A DNA stretch of 64,000 nt from NCBI GenBank assembly GCA_031761405.1, contig JASEVX010000001.1:200556356-200620355 (forward strand), read 5' to 3'. This stretch comes from Serripes groenlandicus (Eukaryota; Mollusca; Bivalvia; Cardiida; Cardiidae). The notes under the pieces were generated by a model. It saw only the letters and a program-made list of their open reading frames with translations. It was not told where the DNA came from and ran no database searches. How positions within the stretch are numbered: position 1 is the stretch's first letter; each line of letters opens with the position of its first letter. Positions 44,568 through 56,736 of this stretch are shown one piece after another. A program made the translations under genes and the position numbers.

Positions 44568-46174
44568 ATTTGCTCGATTGTTTTCAACCTGTTTACCCAA
44601 AAAGCATTGAACACAATTATAGCAAATGTAACAACAAGATATATATATATTTCTCACGATAACAATTATCCAAAACCTGTTACCCAGCAGCAATGGTCAC
44701 GAATATTCGATTGCCGTATCGACCAATGTTAAATCCGACGATTGTAAAATGCATTGTCTAAATAGTGCCAATGGTCGAGAACTTTTGGATAGTCCCAAAG
44801 AAATCAATTAGAATAAATACAAACTAAATAATCCAGTTAGGCTGCAGAAACACATAACATGAGCGGGATACCCTCGAATGTTGCAAAAGAGCTGGACGCC
44901 ACGAAGCATGGACTTCAACTTTACCCTTCCCCTCACAAATTGTGATGCATTTGCAGCAGACGAACTTTAAAAACGTTATGGCAAAGTAGACCTTGCTCAT
45001 GATAAGCAAATTCTTATTTTGTCAAAATGTTTTCTCTTCAATTCAATAATTATAATTTCATTCACAGAGATTTGTCATGGTATTGCCAAAACGTTTTCAT
45101 GATGTTTTTAAAATCGTCTGCTATAGATTGGTTGTATGTGGGAAAGGGATAACTCAATTCCCTGTAGGTCCCTAGATCGATGATTGATTTAACGGTTGTA
45201 CAACAAGATGTCTAGATAAGGAGGCGTATTTGTGACAAAATATCTCTCTTATTCTCCGGGAAGAGAACTATCAATGTTGTAGCGAGGCTACCTAAAATAC
45301 TAGACTCTGTGACATGATAGTTTCGAGCATGCACGAACATGTTCGGTGATCAAGTATTTAAGATTATCAAAACCGCCCATTTTCTATAGCTGTGTAAAGT
45401 AGATCCAAACTATAAAGAGGAGAATCATAGCATATGTCTAGTTTCAGACAAAACACTGAATCCACTGTAACTGCTCAGAAACACTTATTTCACTAATTGC
45501 TTAACACTTTCCCACGTACAAAAGTCTGTTGCGAAAGACTTAAATCTCTTTAAACGAAACTGTATTTACTAAAAACAGTTTAAAACAGCGAGACAAACGG
45601 AGAACCTGCTCATTATGAGCTTCTTCTGCAGATGCGTCTACATGTGGGAAAGAGTAATTAGTGAAAACATTGTTGCCGAAAATACATTTTACTCAGATAT
45701 TTGCAGACGACACTATAATTAGCCTAATAGGTAAACGGTTTATGAAACGACATTCGAAGAACAACACTTTTTATATAAACCAGTAAGGACGTTCTAAAGG
45801 GGCACAGAAGATAATTTAATACGTGTGGTTGTAGGTGTTTTTACAAAGATGTCCTTTAACGTGCAACCTCTCCTGAGCAACACATATTGGAGGCGAAGAA
45901 ATCCAGCTGTTCTAGAGAGGTGTCGCACTATATGTCACATTTCGACACTTCTAAAGGATACTACTACATAAAACATTGTTAAAAGGGGGCGACTTGTTTA
46001 TTACGAGCCAATTAACCTTTTGTATCCAACATTCTGTCCCCACTTCATATCGAACATATCGTTTCTTTCGTCTATTTAATTTCCATCAGATGTGGTAACA
46101 GCTAAAGTGCTGCTCTTAAGATGTGGTTGCTATGAGAGGTTATTATGTATAGAACAATTAACTTAACCTTAATA
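44568..46174 (+). repeat. Duplicated 3' flank of TRIM pseudogene 2 and adjoining block
   Basis: 44568-45480 matches 39185-40010; 45480-46025 matches 40060-40990. It includes TTAA-family foldbacks at 44918-45155 and 45498-45660; the second has the CTGCTCATTATGAGCTTCTT centre and ends GTGGGAAAGAGTAA. No gene. Confidence 0.6.
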
Positions 46175-46320
46175 GCGTCGGGATTTGAACCTGGTCGTCC
46201 CCGGTTCGATCCAAAGTCTGGGCATGACGGTCTTGGTGGAGTGCTCTTGGGCAATGCACATTTCCTAGCCTAGTACTAGTTTATTTACCCAGGGTCATGA
46301 ATAAGTGAACTGTCGCCGTT
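46175..46320 (+). mobile_element. tRNA-derived SINE, family 2
   Basis: Has the B box CCCGGTTCGATCC, then TCTGGGCATGACGGTCTTGG, GTGCTCTTGGGCAATGCACA, TTTATTTACCCAGGGTCATG and a GCCGTTATATAACTGAAAT end. Tails of the same family lie at 38545-38640 and 44070-44095. Confidence 0.55.
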
Positions 46321-46429
46321 ATATAACTGAAATAATGACAAACCAAAATCAGCTTATTAAGTAAACACAGACTAACGGGATATAACATGTACATTATGTA
46401 ATCAGTCAACCACGACATAAGTGCTAAGG

Positions 46430-47180
46430 CACCCCTATTCAAGACTTTTCCACATTTTGAGCTTTTATCATGGACGATCGTATTCAATACACGATTTGAC
46501 AATGAGCTAAATAATCTTATTTGACCTTTGACATTGTACACTGTCAGCCATTTATATCTAATTTATAATTGATTAAGTCACTGTGTCAATGCTAATATAC
46601 ATTCACGTTACCCTTTTCCTGATACAGACATATGTCCTTTAAAGCAGACGATATTTTAAAAATTGATCGGCATAAACAGTTTTACAATCTATCAAATCAT
46701 GAATGCAATGTTCTTGATGCCGACAATACATTTTCCTCAAATGTTTTTAAAGCAAACACCACTGAAAATATTATATCAGGACAAGGTTAATGAAATGAAA
46801 CTAAAAGAACCCTTTTCATTGACAACTGTTCAGACGTTTTTTATTGTTTGTTAGTAAAGTATTTGATGGCGCTTTCAACAGTATTTTATTCATATCACAT
46901 CGTTTTGTATGTTAATTACCAGCGATGTCGGTAAGCGTATCCTGACCCAAGCCCTTCATTCGTCAAACTATCTCAAGAGCGCTAAGGAGAGAATTCATTA
47001 CTACAACGTTAGGGTAACTAGTCCGAGGATCAAACCCAGGTCTCCCGCGCTCGATTGGATTATTCTAATCACTTCACCAATGCGTTTTGAGAAGTCGTTG
47101 AGTCGCCTGCCTTGGAATAGTGACACATTTAGATCACAACTCCGTTATCTGTCCGTCTGTTTGTTTGCCACATAATCATT
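46430..47180 (+). repeat. TRIM-unit 5' flank copy without a gene, with SINE remnant
   Basis: Follows the order of 29460-30240 closely (GGACGATCGTATTC, CCTGATACAGACATATGTCC, AAAGCAAACACCACTGAAAA, CCTTCATTCGTCAAACTATC). The SINE remnant is at 46865-47105 on the minus strand. The block stops at about 47185, before the gene would start. Confidence 0.6.
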
Positions 47181-47187
47181 TAATACG

Positions 47188-47262
47188 AAAAAAACCCATG
47201 AATGGTTTTTTTCGCTTATAGGTAACAGGTGTGAGATTTTTTTTTTTTTTTTTTTTCAATAC
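47188..47262. repeat. Hairpin plus long T run
   Basis: CGAAAAAAACC and GGTTTTTTTCG flank CATGAAT, a perfect 11-bp stem. A run of more than 20 T follows within 40 nt, and CCCATGAA recurs just after it. Possibly the edge of an insertion that ended the duplicated flank. Confidence 0.5.
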
Positions 47263-48163
47263 CCATGAAGGTTTCTGAAATGAAACTGGAAAAATTCAAT
47301 GGGGGCCGCCATTTTGGATATGTTTGAAATGCGGCCGGTCCGACGTATAAACATAGTTTGAAAATATTGTCGTCTAGTCTATCATTATTAATTCTAAATC
47401 GATGTTTAAGGTAATAAAAGAACTGCGTAATTTCGTGTAAACAAACAATTTTAAGAAAAAGCGAAAAATGCGTGGAACTGAGAATGAAATATTTTGTTCC
47501 AGTTTGTCAAAATAGCCGACTAGTACCGTACTAATCAATGTGATCTAGACCCACGCCATTTACAGTAAAGCGCTTTACAGACACAACGAACAATTGCCGT
47601 TTGAAGCCTTACATTTTACTGTATCCCGAATAATGACGACTTGAGACGTATCTGGTTAAATATTTAAATAGAAACAACTCCAATGTATCGTCTAAAGTGT
47701 TGGTAAGTAGGCCTAACATTATATTGTAGAGATGTCGGCAGTTTTCGCGAAAATCTTCAATCATGATTGTCGGAGAACAAATTCTTCGAACTGACAACTA
47801 TTCAAACACATTCTCATTTTCAACCATCTGATTATTTTTACAACCTGGACCACTATATTTACATTACAGTTGGGAATTATGCAATAAGATATAGTGGGAT
47901 ACATTTTAATTAAGTCGTGGTACTGTGGCAAATATAGAGTGTAGCTAATCCGACTTGTTATAGTTAACCAAAGTTGTGTCCCTTTGTTTAATTGGATCCA
48001 TTTGTATAAACAAGTCGACAACAAAAAGGAAAAAATAATTCTGGTTAGTACTGGTTTAAATATCCATAAACTAAAGCCTTGAGATTTTTTAGAATCAGAT
48101 ACATGCATATATGGTCATTGCTCACAATGCATACCTAGCCTGTTGTTTATTTTGTTTATAATT
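47263..48163. other. Non-coding spacer
   Basis: No gene recognised. It contains GGGGCCGCCATTTTGGATAT and short unrelated ORFs. Confidence 0.3.
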
Positions 48164-48362
48164 TACCCTTTCCCACATACAATAAAGCTGCAGCAGACGA
48201 CTTTGAAGTTATCAAGTCCGAAAGATGGAAAATCTCAAAATGATAGTATGAATATTGAATAGAGTTTAAGTCATTGTGACAAATGGAGAAATTGCTCCAT
48301 TTGCCACTATGATTTCAAAAGTCGTCTGCGTCAGAAAGCGTCTACATGAGGGAAACGGTTAA
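48164..48362. mobile_element. TTAA-family foldback MITE
   Basis: The left end is TACCCTTTCCCACATACA and the right end TCTACATGAGGGAAACGGTTAA. Mirrored inner blocks are GCAGCAGACGACTTTGAAGT and TTTCAAAAGTCGTCTGCG. The inner part has GGAGAAATTGCTCCATTTGC. Near full length, about 200 bp. Confidence 0.65.
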
Positions 48363-49749
48363 AGCCTTCGTAAATATTTAAGGTAAATGCACCAGAAGCT
48401 TATTAAAACATCGAGTAAGTACCTTGTCAATGTCCGTGAACAGGCGGTAGTAATCTAGATTCCACTAACCAAATGTTCAAAATAGCTAAATTAGCTATTG
48501 CGTGAGTCTACAGCAGTACATGTATTAAGAAGCAAAAACCAAATGAAAAGTGTTTGTAGACAAAGTCCATGGCTGTATTCATATTAAACTAACTAACCGA
48601 ACACTAGGTCATGTGCTATTAAAAGCTATTATTAAACTGGTTGATCCATGAGTTAACAAAATCCTAGTGTAAATACTGGTGTATTGCTATTGAGAGATGG
48701 AGACCCGTGTTATTGTCAAGCTTTTTTATAAATTGTCTATTAGTAATATATCTATTTACATTTGAAACTTATCTTCAACAATTGAGTATATGATGGGTAA
48801 ATCAACAATTTCTCTCATGTCACATTCTTTATGTATTAAAATCCATCAAGGGGCTTGTGAATTGTTCCCAACTTCACAATGAGTGTGGTATTTCAATGGT
48901 TAGATATTAATATTTTTCTGATTATGTAAGATATGATTCAACATTGTGTAATCACATAGAAAACTTATTATACTTGTGCCAAAATGACAAACATTTGTTT
49001 CTAGCTATGTTTTTTATTTATATTTCAGGTATATTCAGGCCACTTAATTTGTGTTCGACCAAGCAAGAAAAACCAATTTCCTGTCCCTGATATGGGTTAT
49101 TTTAAATAGTAGACACCAGCAAGAAGACCTCTTGTAAGACGGGCAATTGAACTCAATGTCCCTGTACAGCTCGATACAGAAAATTAATTCCCATCATGGA
49201 ATGCGATAATGAGTCAAACCTGTCCTACACTGGCTACATTGGACCTCGTTTAGTGACCACTTATATACACATTACTAAGAATTCAGAAATTTCTAAATTA
49301 GTTTTTGCTGGGTGATAAAATCATGGCTGTGAGTTGTTTAACTATAGCCGGTGATTTTTGTGCTAACATTCTAGGTTTCATGAAGGGAAGGAAACAACTT
49401 TCATAAGCAGAGACAATAGAAACTTGATGGATCTGACAGCTACTGTCGGAGCATATTCATGTAGTGCTGGTAAATTTGTGATTAAAAAACTCTGAAAACA
49501 GAGCTTGGCATAATAGTCATTGGAAAGAATAAATACTAATCTTTTAAGGACAGCAGTATTCAGAGAATCAATGATTGAAGAGGACACTTTAGATAAGATA
49601 ATTCTGATTAACACTGAAAGTGTTTCGTTTTTTATTCATGGACTCATAATCATATGAAATAAATCCAATCATAGCTGTTATCATTAATTTAACACATGAA
49701 GCAAATAAACTGAAAAATAAGCAAATTCTTAAAAAAATTGTAGCATATT
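48363..49749. other. Non-coding stretch
   Basis: About 1.4 kb with no ORF of interest, no repeat shared with the rest of the window and no RNA gene that I could recognise. Confidence 0.35.
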
Positions 49750-50547
49750 TAGCATTTTCTCACATAAATCAGACTACAGCAGACCTATTTGAAACCAACT
49801 CTGCAAAAACCTGTGCAACATCTATCAAAGGCCATGTAATAATTGTATACAATAGAAAACATTATGACAAAAAGAGAAATTACTTGTCAGGATTTTCTGA
49901 TTTAACAACAATGTTATTTAAAGTTATAACTTCATCATTTTAAGTCATCTGCATGTGGGACAGGGTTAAACACTTATACATGCTTGAACATATAGCTTTG
50001 GGAAAAAACATTTTATATTGTGACAAATGATAATTTGATGTTATAAAGAAAATATTTTTGGATAGGAATAAATTTATCATTATCAGCATGTTCTCCTTTT
50101 CCAACAATTTTCGAGAAGAAATTGGAATGCATCTCCTAATATAATATCTGTCCATAGAAAACTTTTTAAGGATGGAAGAATTTTTTCTAATAGGAGAAAT
50201 TTCTCCTTCCCTACAATTATTCAAGAAGTATTCTGCTACTCTTCCACAGCCAAGCATTACAATTTTAGAGCATTTTAATTTAACCTGTTACCTTAAAGTA
50301 AATTTTGTACATGTAAATTATTTTTAGATTCTTTCTTAGGTATCCTTTACCATACAGACGCTACATCAGAAGTAGTCTGTTAGTGGTAAAGGGTTAAACA
50401 TTTTCTACATGTAGATGCTTTCTGACGCCTCTGCAGCAGACAAATTTTGAAAACATTATTGCAAATGGAGAAATTGCTCAAAATTGGCAATTTCTCCTTT
50501 TGCCACAATGTTTTCATCTCTATTAAATTAATTGAGATTTTCAGTAT
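49750..50547. mobile_element. Cluster of three foldback MITEs
   Basis: 49750-49969 and 50394-50547 belong to the TTAA family: the first ends CATGTGGGACAGGGTTAA, and the second starts TTAAACATTTTCTACATG with GCCTCTGCAGCAGACAAATT. Between them, 50283-50397 is a second family with ACATCAGAAGTAGTCTGTTA, whose mirror ACAGACTACTTCTGATGTGT occurs at 52360. The second TTAA copy is cut off at 50548 by element D. Confidence 0.6.
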
Positions 50548-50548
50548 T

Positions 50549-52090
50549 TTTAGCCCACCTATGCATGAAGTGCAAGGTGAGCTTTTGTGATCGCTCACCG
50601 TCCGTCGTCCGTCCGTTTACGTTTTCCTACAAACGACTTCTCCTCCTAAACCAATTAACCAAATTCAAAATAATTTTACAGGAATGTTCCTTGGGTGGAT
50701 CTCTTTCAAACTTGTTCAAAGAATTCTATTCCATGCAGAACTTTGGTTGCCACGGCTACAAAAAAAGGGGAAATTAACCAAAACTTAAAAAATCTTCTTG
50801 TCTGAAAGCCCATGCCTTTGATATTTGGTATGTAGCATCATCTAGTGAAGCTCTACCAAGATTGTTCAAATTATAGCCCTTTCCGGGGGGTCACTTGCTT
50901 TTTCATAGACTCATATAGGGAAAAAACTTTAAAAATCTTCTTGTCTAAGAGTAGAGGGCCCAGGCCTTTGATATTTGGTATGTAGCATCATCTAGTGGAG
51001 CTCCACTAAGATTGTTCAAACTATAGCCCTGGGGTAAAAAATGACCCCATCCCGGGGGTCACTTGTTTTACATAGACTCATAAAGGGGAAAAACTTAAAA
51101 AATCTTCTTGTCTAAAAGTAGAGGGCCCAGGCCTTTGATATTAAGTATGTAGCATCATCTAGTGGACTTCTACCAAGATTGTTTAAATTATAGCCCTGGG
51201 CTCAAAATGACCCCTCCCCTGGGGTCTATTGTTTTACATAGACTCATATAGAGAAAAAACTTAAAAAATCTTCTTGTCTAAAAGTAGAGGCACCAGGCCT
51301 TTGATATTTGGTATGTAGCATCATCAAGTAGACCTCTACCAAGATTGTTCAAATAATAGCCCTGGGGTCAAAAATGACCTCCCCGGGGGTCACTTGTTTG
51401 ACATAGATCGGGGAAAAACTTTAAAAATCTTCTTGTCTCAAACTAGAAGGTCCCATGCTTTTGATATTTGGTATGTAGCATCATTACATCTAGTGGACTT
51501 CTACCTAGATTGTTCAAATTATAGCCCTGGGGTCACTTGTTTTACATAGACTCATATAGGGAAAAAACTTAAAAAGTCTTCTTGTCTAAAAGATATTTGG
51601 TATGTAGCATCATCTAGTGAACCTCTACCAAGCCTGTTCAAATAATAGCCCTGGGGTCAAAAATGACCTCTTTCCGGGGGTCACTTGTTTTACATATACC
51701 TATTTAGGGGAAAAAATTTAAAAATCTTCTTGTCTAAAAGTAGAGGGCCCTGGCCTGTGATATTTGGTATGTAGCATCATCTAGTGGACCTCTACCAAGA
51801 TTGTTCAAATTATAGCCATGGGGTAAAAAATGACCCCTCCCTCTGGTCACTTGTTTTACATAGATAGGGAAAAAACTTTAAAAGTGTTCTTGTCTAAAAG
51901 ATATTTGGTATGTAGCATCATCTAGTGGACCTCTACCAAGATTGTTCAAATTATAGCACTAAGGTCAAAAATGAGCCCTCGCTGGGGGTCACTTGTTTTT
52001 CATAAACTCATATAGGGGAAAAAACACTGGAAACTTTTTAAGTTTGATTAAATCAGGTGAGCAATATAGGACCATTATGGTCCTCTTATT
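50549..52090 (+). mobile_element. Dispersed element D, copy 4, with eight internal repeats
   Basis: The head is TTTAGCCCACCTATGCATGA...AAGGTGAGCT, then GCTCACCGTCCGTCGTCCGT. Eight units of about 130-167 bp each carry TATTTGGTATGTAGCATCAT and AGATTGTTCAAATTATAGCC. It ends GGACCA-TTA-TGGTCC, then TCTTATT. The largest copy here, and it shows how the element grows by tandem expansion. Confidence 0.8.
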
Positions 52091-52126
52091 AATTATACAT
52101 GTACATATATACCATATATTCTTTAC

Positions 52127-52487
52127 TTAACCCTTTCCAACCTGGAACAAATCTGCAGCAAACCACTTTGAAAACATTTTGGTTTTATTTTGGAAAATGT
52201 ATTAATAGGAAAGTGTAATTATTTGATAGAGTAAACAAATTGTGATAAAGGGGGAAATTGTTCATCATGAACAATATGTCCTTTTGTCACAATGTTTTAC
52301 AAAAATGTGCAGAGGTGGCAGAAAGCATCTACATGTCGAAAAGGATTAATCCTTAACCACTTACAGACTACTTCTGATGTGTCCAATGAAATGAACACAT
52401 ACATTTCTCATTATGAATATTTTTTATTTTCCAACTAAGATTTTAGTAATCACCTTCAAATTCCTTGTATGTGAAAATGGGTTAATA
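52127..52487. mobile_element. Two adjacent foldback MITEs
   Basis: 52127-52349 is a TTAA-family copy (TTAACCCTTTCCAACCTGG to TCGAAAAGGATTAA, centre TTCATCATGAACAATATGTC). 52350-52487 is the second family (CCACTTACAGACTACTTCTG to GTGAAAATGGGTTAA). They share a TTAA-like junction, as seen also at 50394. Confidence 0.6.
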
Positions 52488-52621
52488 AATGCTTCTCTTA
52501 TGCCATATTATCATAAATATTAGGTTATTTTTCAAAGCTTTGTGTGTAAAATATTTTCTTTCACAATATCTACAACAATTAAAGTTAAGATTTGAGCTTT
52601 ATTGTTACACTTTTACTTTTC

Positions 52622-53396
52622 AGCTCACTTGTGCACGAAGTGCTCAATGTGAGCAATTGTGATCACATTTTGTCCTGCGTCTGTCCGTCGTCAACAATTG
52701 CCTTGTTAACACTCTACAGGCTACGTTTTGCATCAGATCTTCATGAAAGTATATCAGGACATTTATCTCTATTAGATCTTGGACAAGTTAGAATATGGGT
52801 CATATTGGGTCAGAAACTAGGTCACTAGGCTAAATTGAAAGGAAATCATGTTAACACTCTGGATGCTACATTTTTAACTTGAGCATGTTCAAACGTTTTC
52901 AGATGTTTGTCTTGATGATATGTAGTCCCTATTTCAAATATTGGTCATGTCTTTTTTAAAAACTAGGTCACTAGGACAAATTGAAGGAAAATCGAGTTAA
53001 CACTGTAGAAGCCGAATTTTGCTTCAGCATCTTCAAATTTTGTCAGAATGTTTCTCTGAATAATATCTAGGTCAAGGTCGAATATGAGTCATGCCTGATC
53101 AAAAACTAGATCACTAGGCCAAATTGAAGGAAAAAGTTGTTAAAACTCTGGAGGCCGCATTTCTGCTATGAGCAAGTTGAAACTTTGTCAGAAGGATTGT
53201 CTTGATGATATCTAGTCCATGTTCGAATATGGGTCATATCAGGTAAAACAAAACATAGGTCAAGAGGCCAAATACAGGAACATCTTGTTAACACTGGAGG
53301 TTGCATTTTAAATCTTTGTCAGAATAATTGTCTTGATGTGTTTTGCATTAGAAATCATTCAGGTGAGCGATCTAGGGCCATAATGGCCGTCTTGTT
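52622..53396 (+). mobile_element. Dispersed element D, copy 5
   Basis: The head is AGCTCACTTGTGCACGAAGT then GCTCAATGTGAGCA (a clean hairpin), followed by GTCTGTCCGTCG. Internal units contain AAACTAGGTCACTAGG. The end is GGGCCA-TAA-TGGCCG, then TCTTGTT. A much diverged relative follows at 53400-53960, where the 123-codon ORF is a repeat artefact. Confidence 0.7.
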
Positions 53397-54004
53397 CAAA
53401 GATCAATTTCAAACCAAAGGCTCAAGGTGTTCCATTGTGATCACTCCCTGTACGGCGTACGTCAATTGGTCAAATATTCTCTGAAACTGCTGATGCGATA
53501 TTAACCAAACTTGACATGAATGTTACTTTGGTGACCCTCATTAAAAATTGTTCAACAATTTATTTTATACCTATAAATTGGTTTGCTGCGGTTTCAGAAT
53601 GGGGTGGAAATTGCAAAACTTTAAAAATTGTTCTCCTGTGAATCCGCTTCTTCGAATTCCAAGATGTTCTATGGGTGACCCTCTACAAAATGGTTCAAGA
53701 CATATTGATTGGGTGAAAAGGGTAGTCACCAAGTGGCATCAGAAAAGGGCTGGAATAATCGCCTGTTTTAGGGATAGAATTAAACAGAAATGTGACCCCC
53801 TACAATATTTGTACCAGCCTTTTAGACCGGTTTTAAAAGGTAGTCGCCAGGTGACATCAGTAGTTACTGACATCAGAAAAGGGCTGAAAAGAAGAAATTA
53901 CCCAATGACCCCCGTCTAGTCAAATACTTTTAAAAATCAACTGCAATTGCCAAATTATGCTGTTTAATTTTAAGTGTTTTTTCGTAAATAGGTAGCACCT
54001 ATAG

Positions 54005-54254
54005 ATATATTAACTCATTGGCAGGAGACGCGTGTACGTGTTCCTTTCAGGTATTTAAGTAGGAAGTTAAACAGACGACATATATGAATACTCGCTGTAA
54101 TCGTCTGCTGCAGATGCGTCAGGAAAATGTGTTCATTACGAGCGAATTATCCTTTTTCCTACAATGTGTTGCGACTTCATCCCGATCATATTCTTTCTTT
54201 CGTCTATGTTTTAATAGCATTATATGTGAGAACAATATGAGAGGCTAAACTGTG
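54005..54254. repeat. TRIM-unit flank remnant
   Basis: Contains CATTGGCAGGAGACGCGTGT, AAGTTAAACAGACGACATAT and TTAACTTAAACGTAACAGGG in the order seen in the TRIM 5' flanks (30262-30340). It leads straight into the 38-bp array. Confidence 0.55.
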
Positions 54255-55550
54255 TGGAGTATTTAACTTAAACGTAACAGGGTTACTGTTGTACATAAAT
54301 TTACCTTAACCATGACAGTGTTACTGTTGTACATAAAGTTAACTTAACCGTAACAGAGTTACTGTTGTACATGTAGTTAACTTAATCGTAAATTGGTTAC
54401 CGTTGTACATAAAGTTAACTTAACCGTAACAGGATTACTGTTGTACATAAAGTTAACTTAACCTAATAGAGTTACTGTTGTACATAAAATTAACTTAACC
54501 GTAACAGGATTACTGTTGTACATAAAGTTAACTTAACCGTAACAGGATTACTGTTGTACATAAATTTACCTTAACCATGACAGTGTTACTGTTGTACATA
54601 AAGTTAACTTAACCGTAACAGAGTTACTGTTGTACATGTAGTTAACTTAACCGTAATTTGGTTACCGTTGTACATAAAGTTAACTTAACCGTAACAGGGT
54701 TACTGTTGTACATAAAGTTAACTTAACCTAATAGAGTTACTGTTGTACATAAAATTACCTTAACCGTAACAGGATTACTGTTGTACATAAAGTTAACTTA
54801 ACCGTAACAGGATTACTGTTGTACATAAAGTTACCTTAACCATGACAGTGTTACTGTTGTACATAAAGTTAACTTAACCGTAACAGAGTTACTGTTGTAC
54901 ATGTAGTTAACTTAACCGTAAATTGGTTACCGTTGTACATAAAGTTAACTTAACCGTAACAAGATTACTGTTGTACATATAGTTAACTTAACCGTAACAG
55001 GGTTACTGTTGTACATAAAGTTAACTTAACCTAACAAAGTTACTGTTGTACATAAAGTTAACTTAACCGTAACAGGATTACTGTTGTACATATAGTTAAC
55101 TTAACCGTAAACCGTAACAGAGTTACTGTTGTACATAAAGTTAACTTAACCGTAACAGGATTACTGTTGTACATAAAGTTAACTTAACCGTAACAGAGTT
55201 GCTGTAGTACATACAGTTGACTTAACTATAACAAAATTACGGTTGTACATATAGTTAACTTAACTGTAACATGATTACTGTTGTACATATAGTAAACTTA
55301 ACCACAACATGGTTACTTTTGTACATGAAGTTACCTTAACCGTAACAGGGTTTATATTGTTCATATAGTTAAGGTAGCCGTAAATTGGTTACTGTTGTAC
55401 ATATAGCTTACTTAACATAAACAGAGTTACTGTTGTACATATAGTTAACTTAACATAAACAGAGTTACTGCTGTACATATAGTTAACTTAACCGTAACAT
55501 GATTTACTGTTATACATATAGTTAACTTAACCGTAACAGGATTACTGTTT
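54255..55550. repeat. 38-bp satellite array, about 34 copies (left part)
   Basis: The unit contains GTTAACTTAACCGTAACAGG, then GTTACTGTTGTACATAAA. Higher-order structure is visible: a block with TTACCTTAACCATGACAGTG recurs at 54300, 54568 and 54829. The array stops abruptly at the LINE insertion and resumes at 61985. Confidence 0.95.
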
Positions 55551-55828
55551 ATTTATTTATTTATTCATTTTAATTCCTCCTAGTGGAGATTGATAAATAA
55601 CAAATAATCACAAGTAGTTTAAGTTAAATTAACAAATATTATGGATATAGAGCATCGTTATGCAGTTCATGTACAAATAATAATATGAATATATACACTG
55701 TTGTATAGTGAGATTTACTGCTTTCCTTCATAGATATGTGCTTTATGACCGTGTTCATCTTTAAGGTTCGAGCACAGAACGCAGTTAAGTGCATTTTGGA
55801 ACTATGTGTGATTTCCGACTCTCAGAGA

Positions 55829-56324
55829 TCACACTAGGTTCCTAAGGCAGCTACAGGCATACACCAATGAGCGCTCGAGCATTAGTCTTTCTGTTTCATG
55901 TGAAATATCGGTTTCCAGTTTTGAGCCTAGAATCTTCAACATAAAACTTTCAGATGAGTCCGAGCTAAGTTCTTCCGCAATACCAGCATTAACCTCATGT
56001 TGTATGCTTAGTATGAACGACGTTTTCTGCGACGTCAAACATGGACACTCACAAAGAACGTGTTTTATACTATCGCTGGTATACGCATAACACAGTTTAC
56101 AATACAGATTGTCAGCATCCGGAATGTTTACCCATATTTTAGCAATTGTTCTGGCACTATTTGGCTTAACCTCTGTAAACACATCGTAAATAACACTTGG
56201 GTAGATGGCAGTGTGCAACCGTTCAAATCTAGAAAAATCTTGGTCGACACTTATTCTCAATTTCCAGTTGTCGGATTCATATGCATTGACAACAGTATTT
56301 ACTGTTAATTTCCAGCTAGTCTTA
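55829..56324 (-). pseudogene. C-terminal part of the LINE ORF (beyond the Harbinger insertion)
   Basis: Continues the LINE protein with NWKLRISVDQDFSRFERLHT, then DADNLYCKLCYAYTSDSIKH and VLCECPCLTSQKTSF. This is the usual cysteine/histidine knuckle after the RT. The matching piece on the other side of the transposon ends near 59960 (NAYSNNAGLLPS). Removing the transposon and one TTA copy would make the two parts contiguous, as expected of a simple insertion. Confidence 0.75.
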
Positions 56325-56364
56325 TGGCCCTGTCACACTACAACGTATGGACTTAACGTATGCC
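56325..56364 (+). repeat. Harbinger left terminal inverted repeat
   Basis: Begins TGGCCCTGTCACACTACAAC and ends CTTAACGTATGCC. It differs from the right repeat (59920-59959, reverse complement) only at position 27 (A against C). Confidence 0.9.
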
Positions 56365-56439
56365 GAACGAATGATTTTTTTTTGAAAAAGTGTCCATACG
56401 CCGGCATACGTCGACCCGGGTACCTAAAAATCAAATTTG

Positions 56440-56660
56440 TTGTGGATTGGTCGCATACATAACGTATACACAACGAATCTAACGTATACAGAACGTATGT
56501 CCAACGTATGTCCAACGTATGTATAGCGTATCTTTAACTTATACATAACTTATGGGAGCGTATCTGGGCGTATTTTCAACGAGTGTCTGACGTTCTCGAC
56601 GAATGTCCAGCGTATGGGTAGCCTATGAGTAGCGCATGCACAACGTGCTTGGTGTGTCTA
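56440..56660. promoter_or_regulatory. Harbinger left subterminal repeat cluster
   Basis: Ten or so variants of AACGTATG and ACGTATAC in 220 bp (for example CCAACGTATGTCCAACGTAT). The right end has a matching cluster at about 59470-59940. Presumed binding sites of the MADF protein and transposase. Confidence 0.6.
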
Positions 56661-56736
56661 ACACTCACGTGACATAACAGTACAAATACCTCGCCGCTTT
56701 TTAGGAATTTCCTCATTCAGTCAGCATCTACGTACC

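Noticed and set aside
47480..47530. Possible THAP-type start (MKYFVPVCQNSR)
   Set aside because: A dozen residues only; stops follow and the other zinc ligands are absent.
53548..53919. 123-codon ORF
   Set aside because: Lies in a diverged dispersed-element D relative. The predicted peptide follows the nucleotide repeat, not a protein family.
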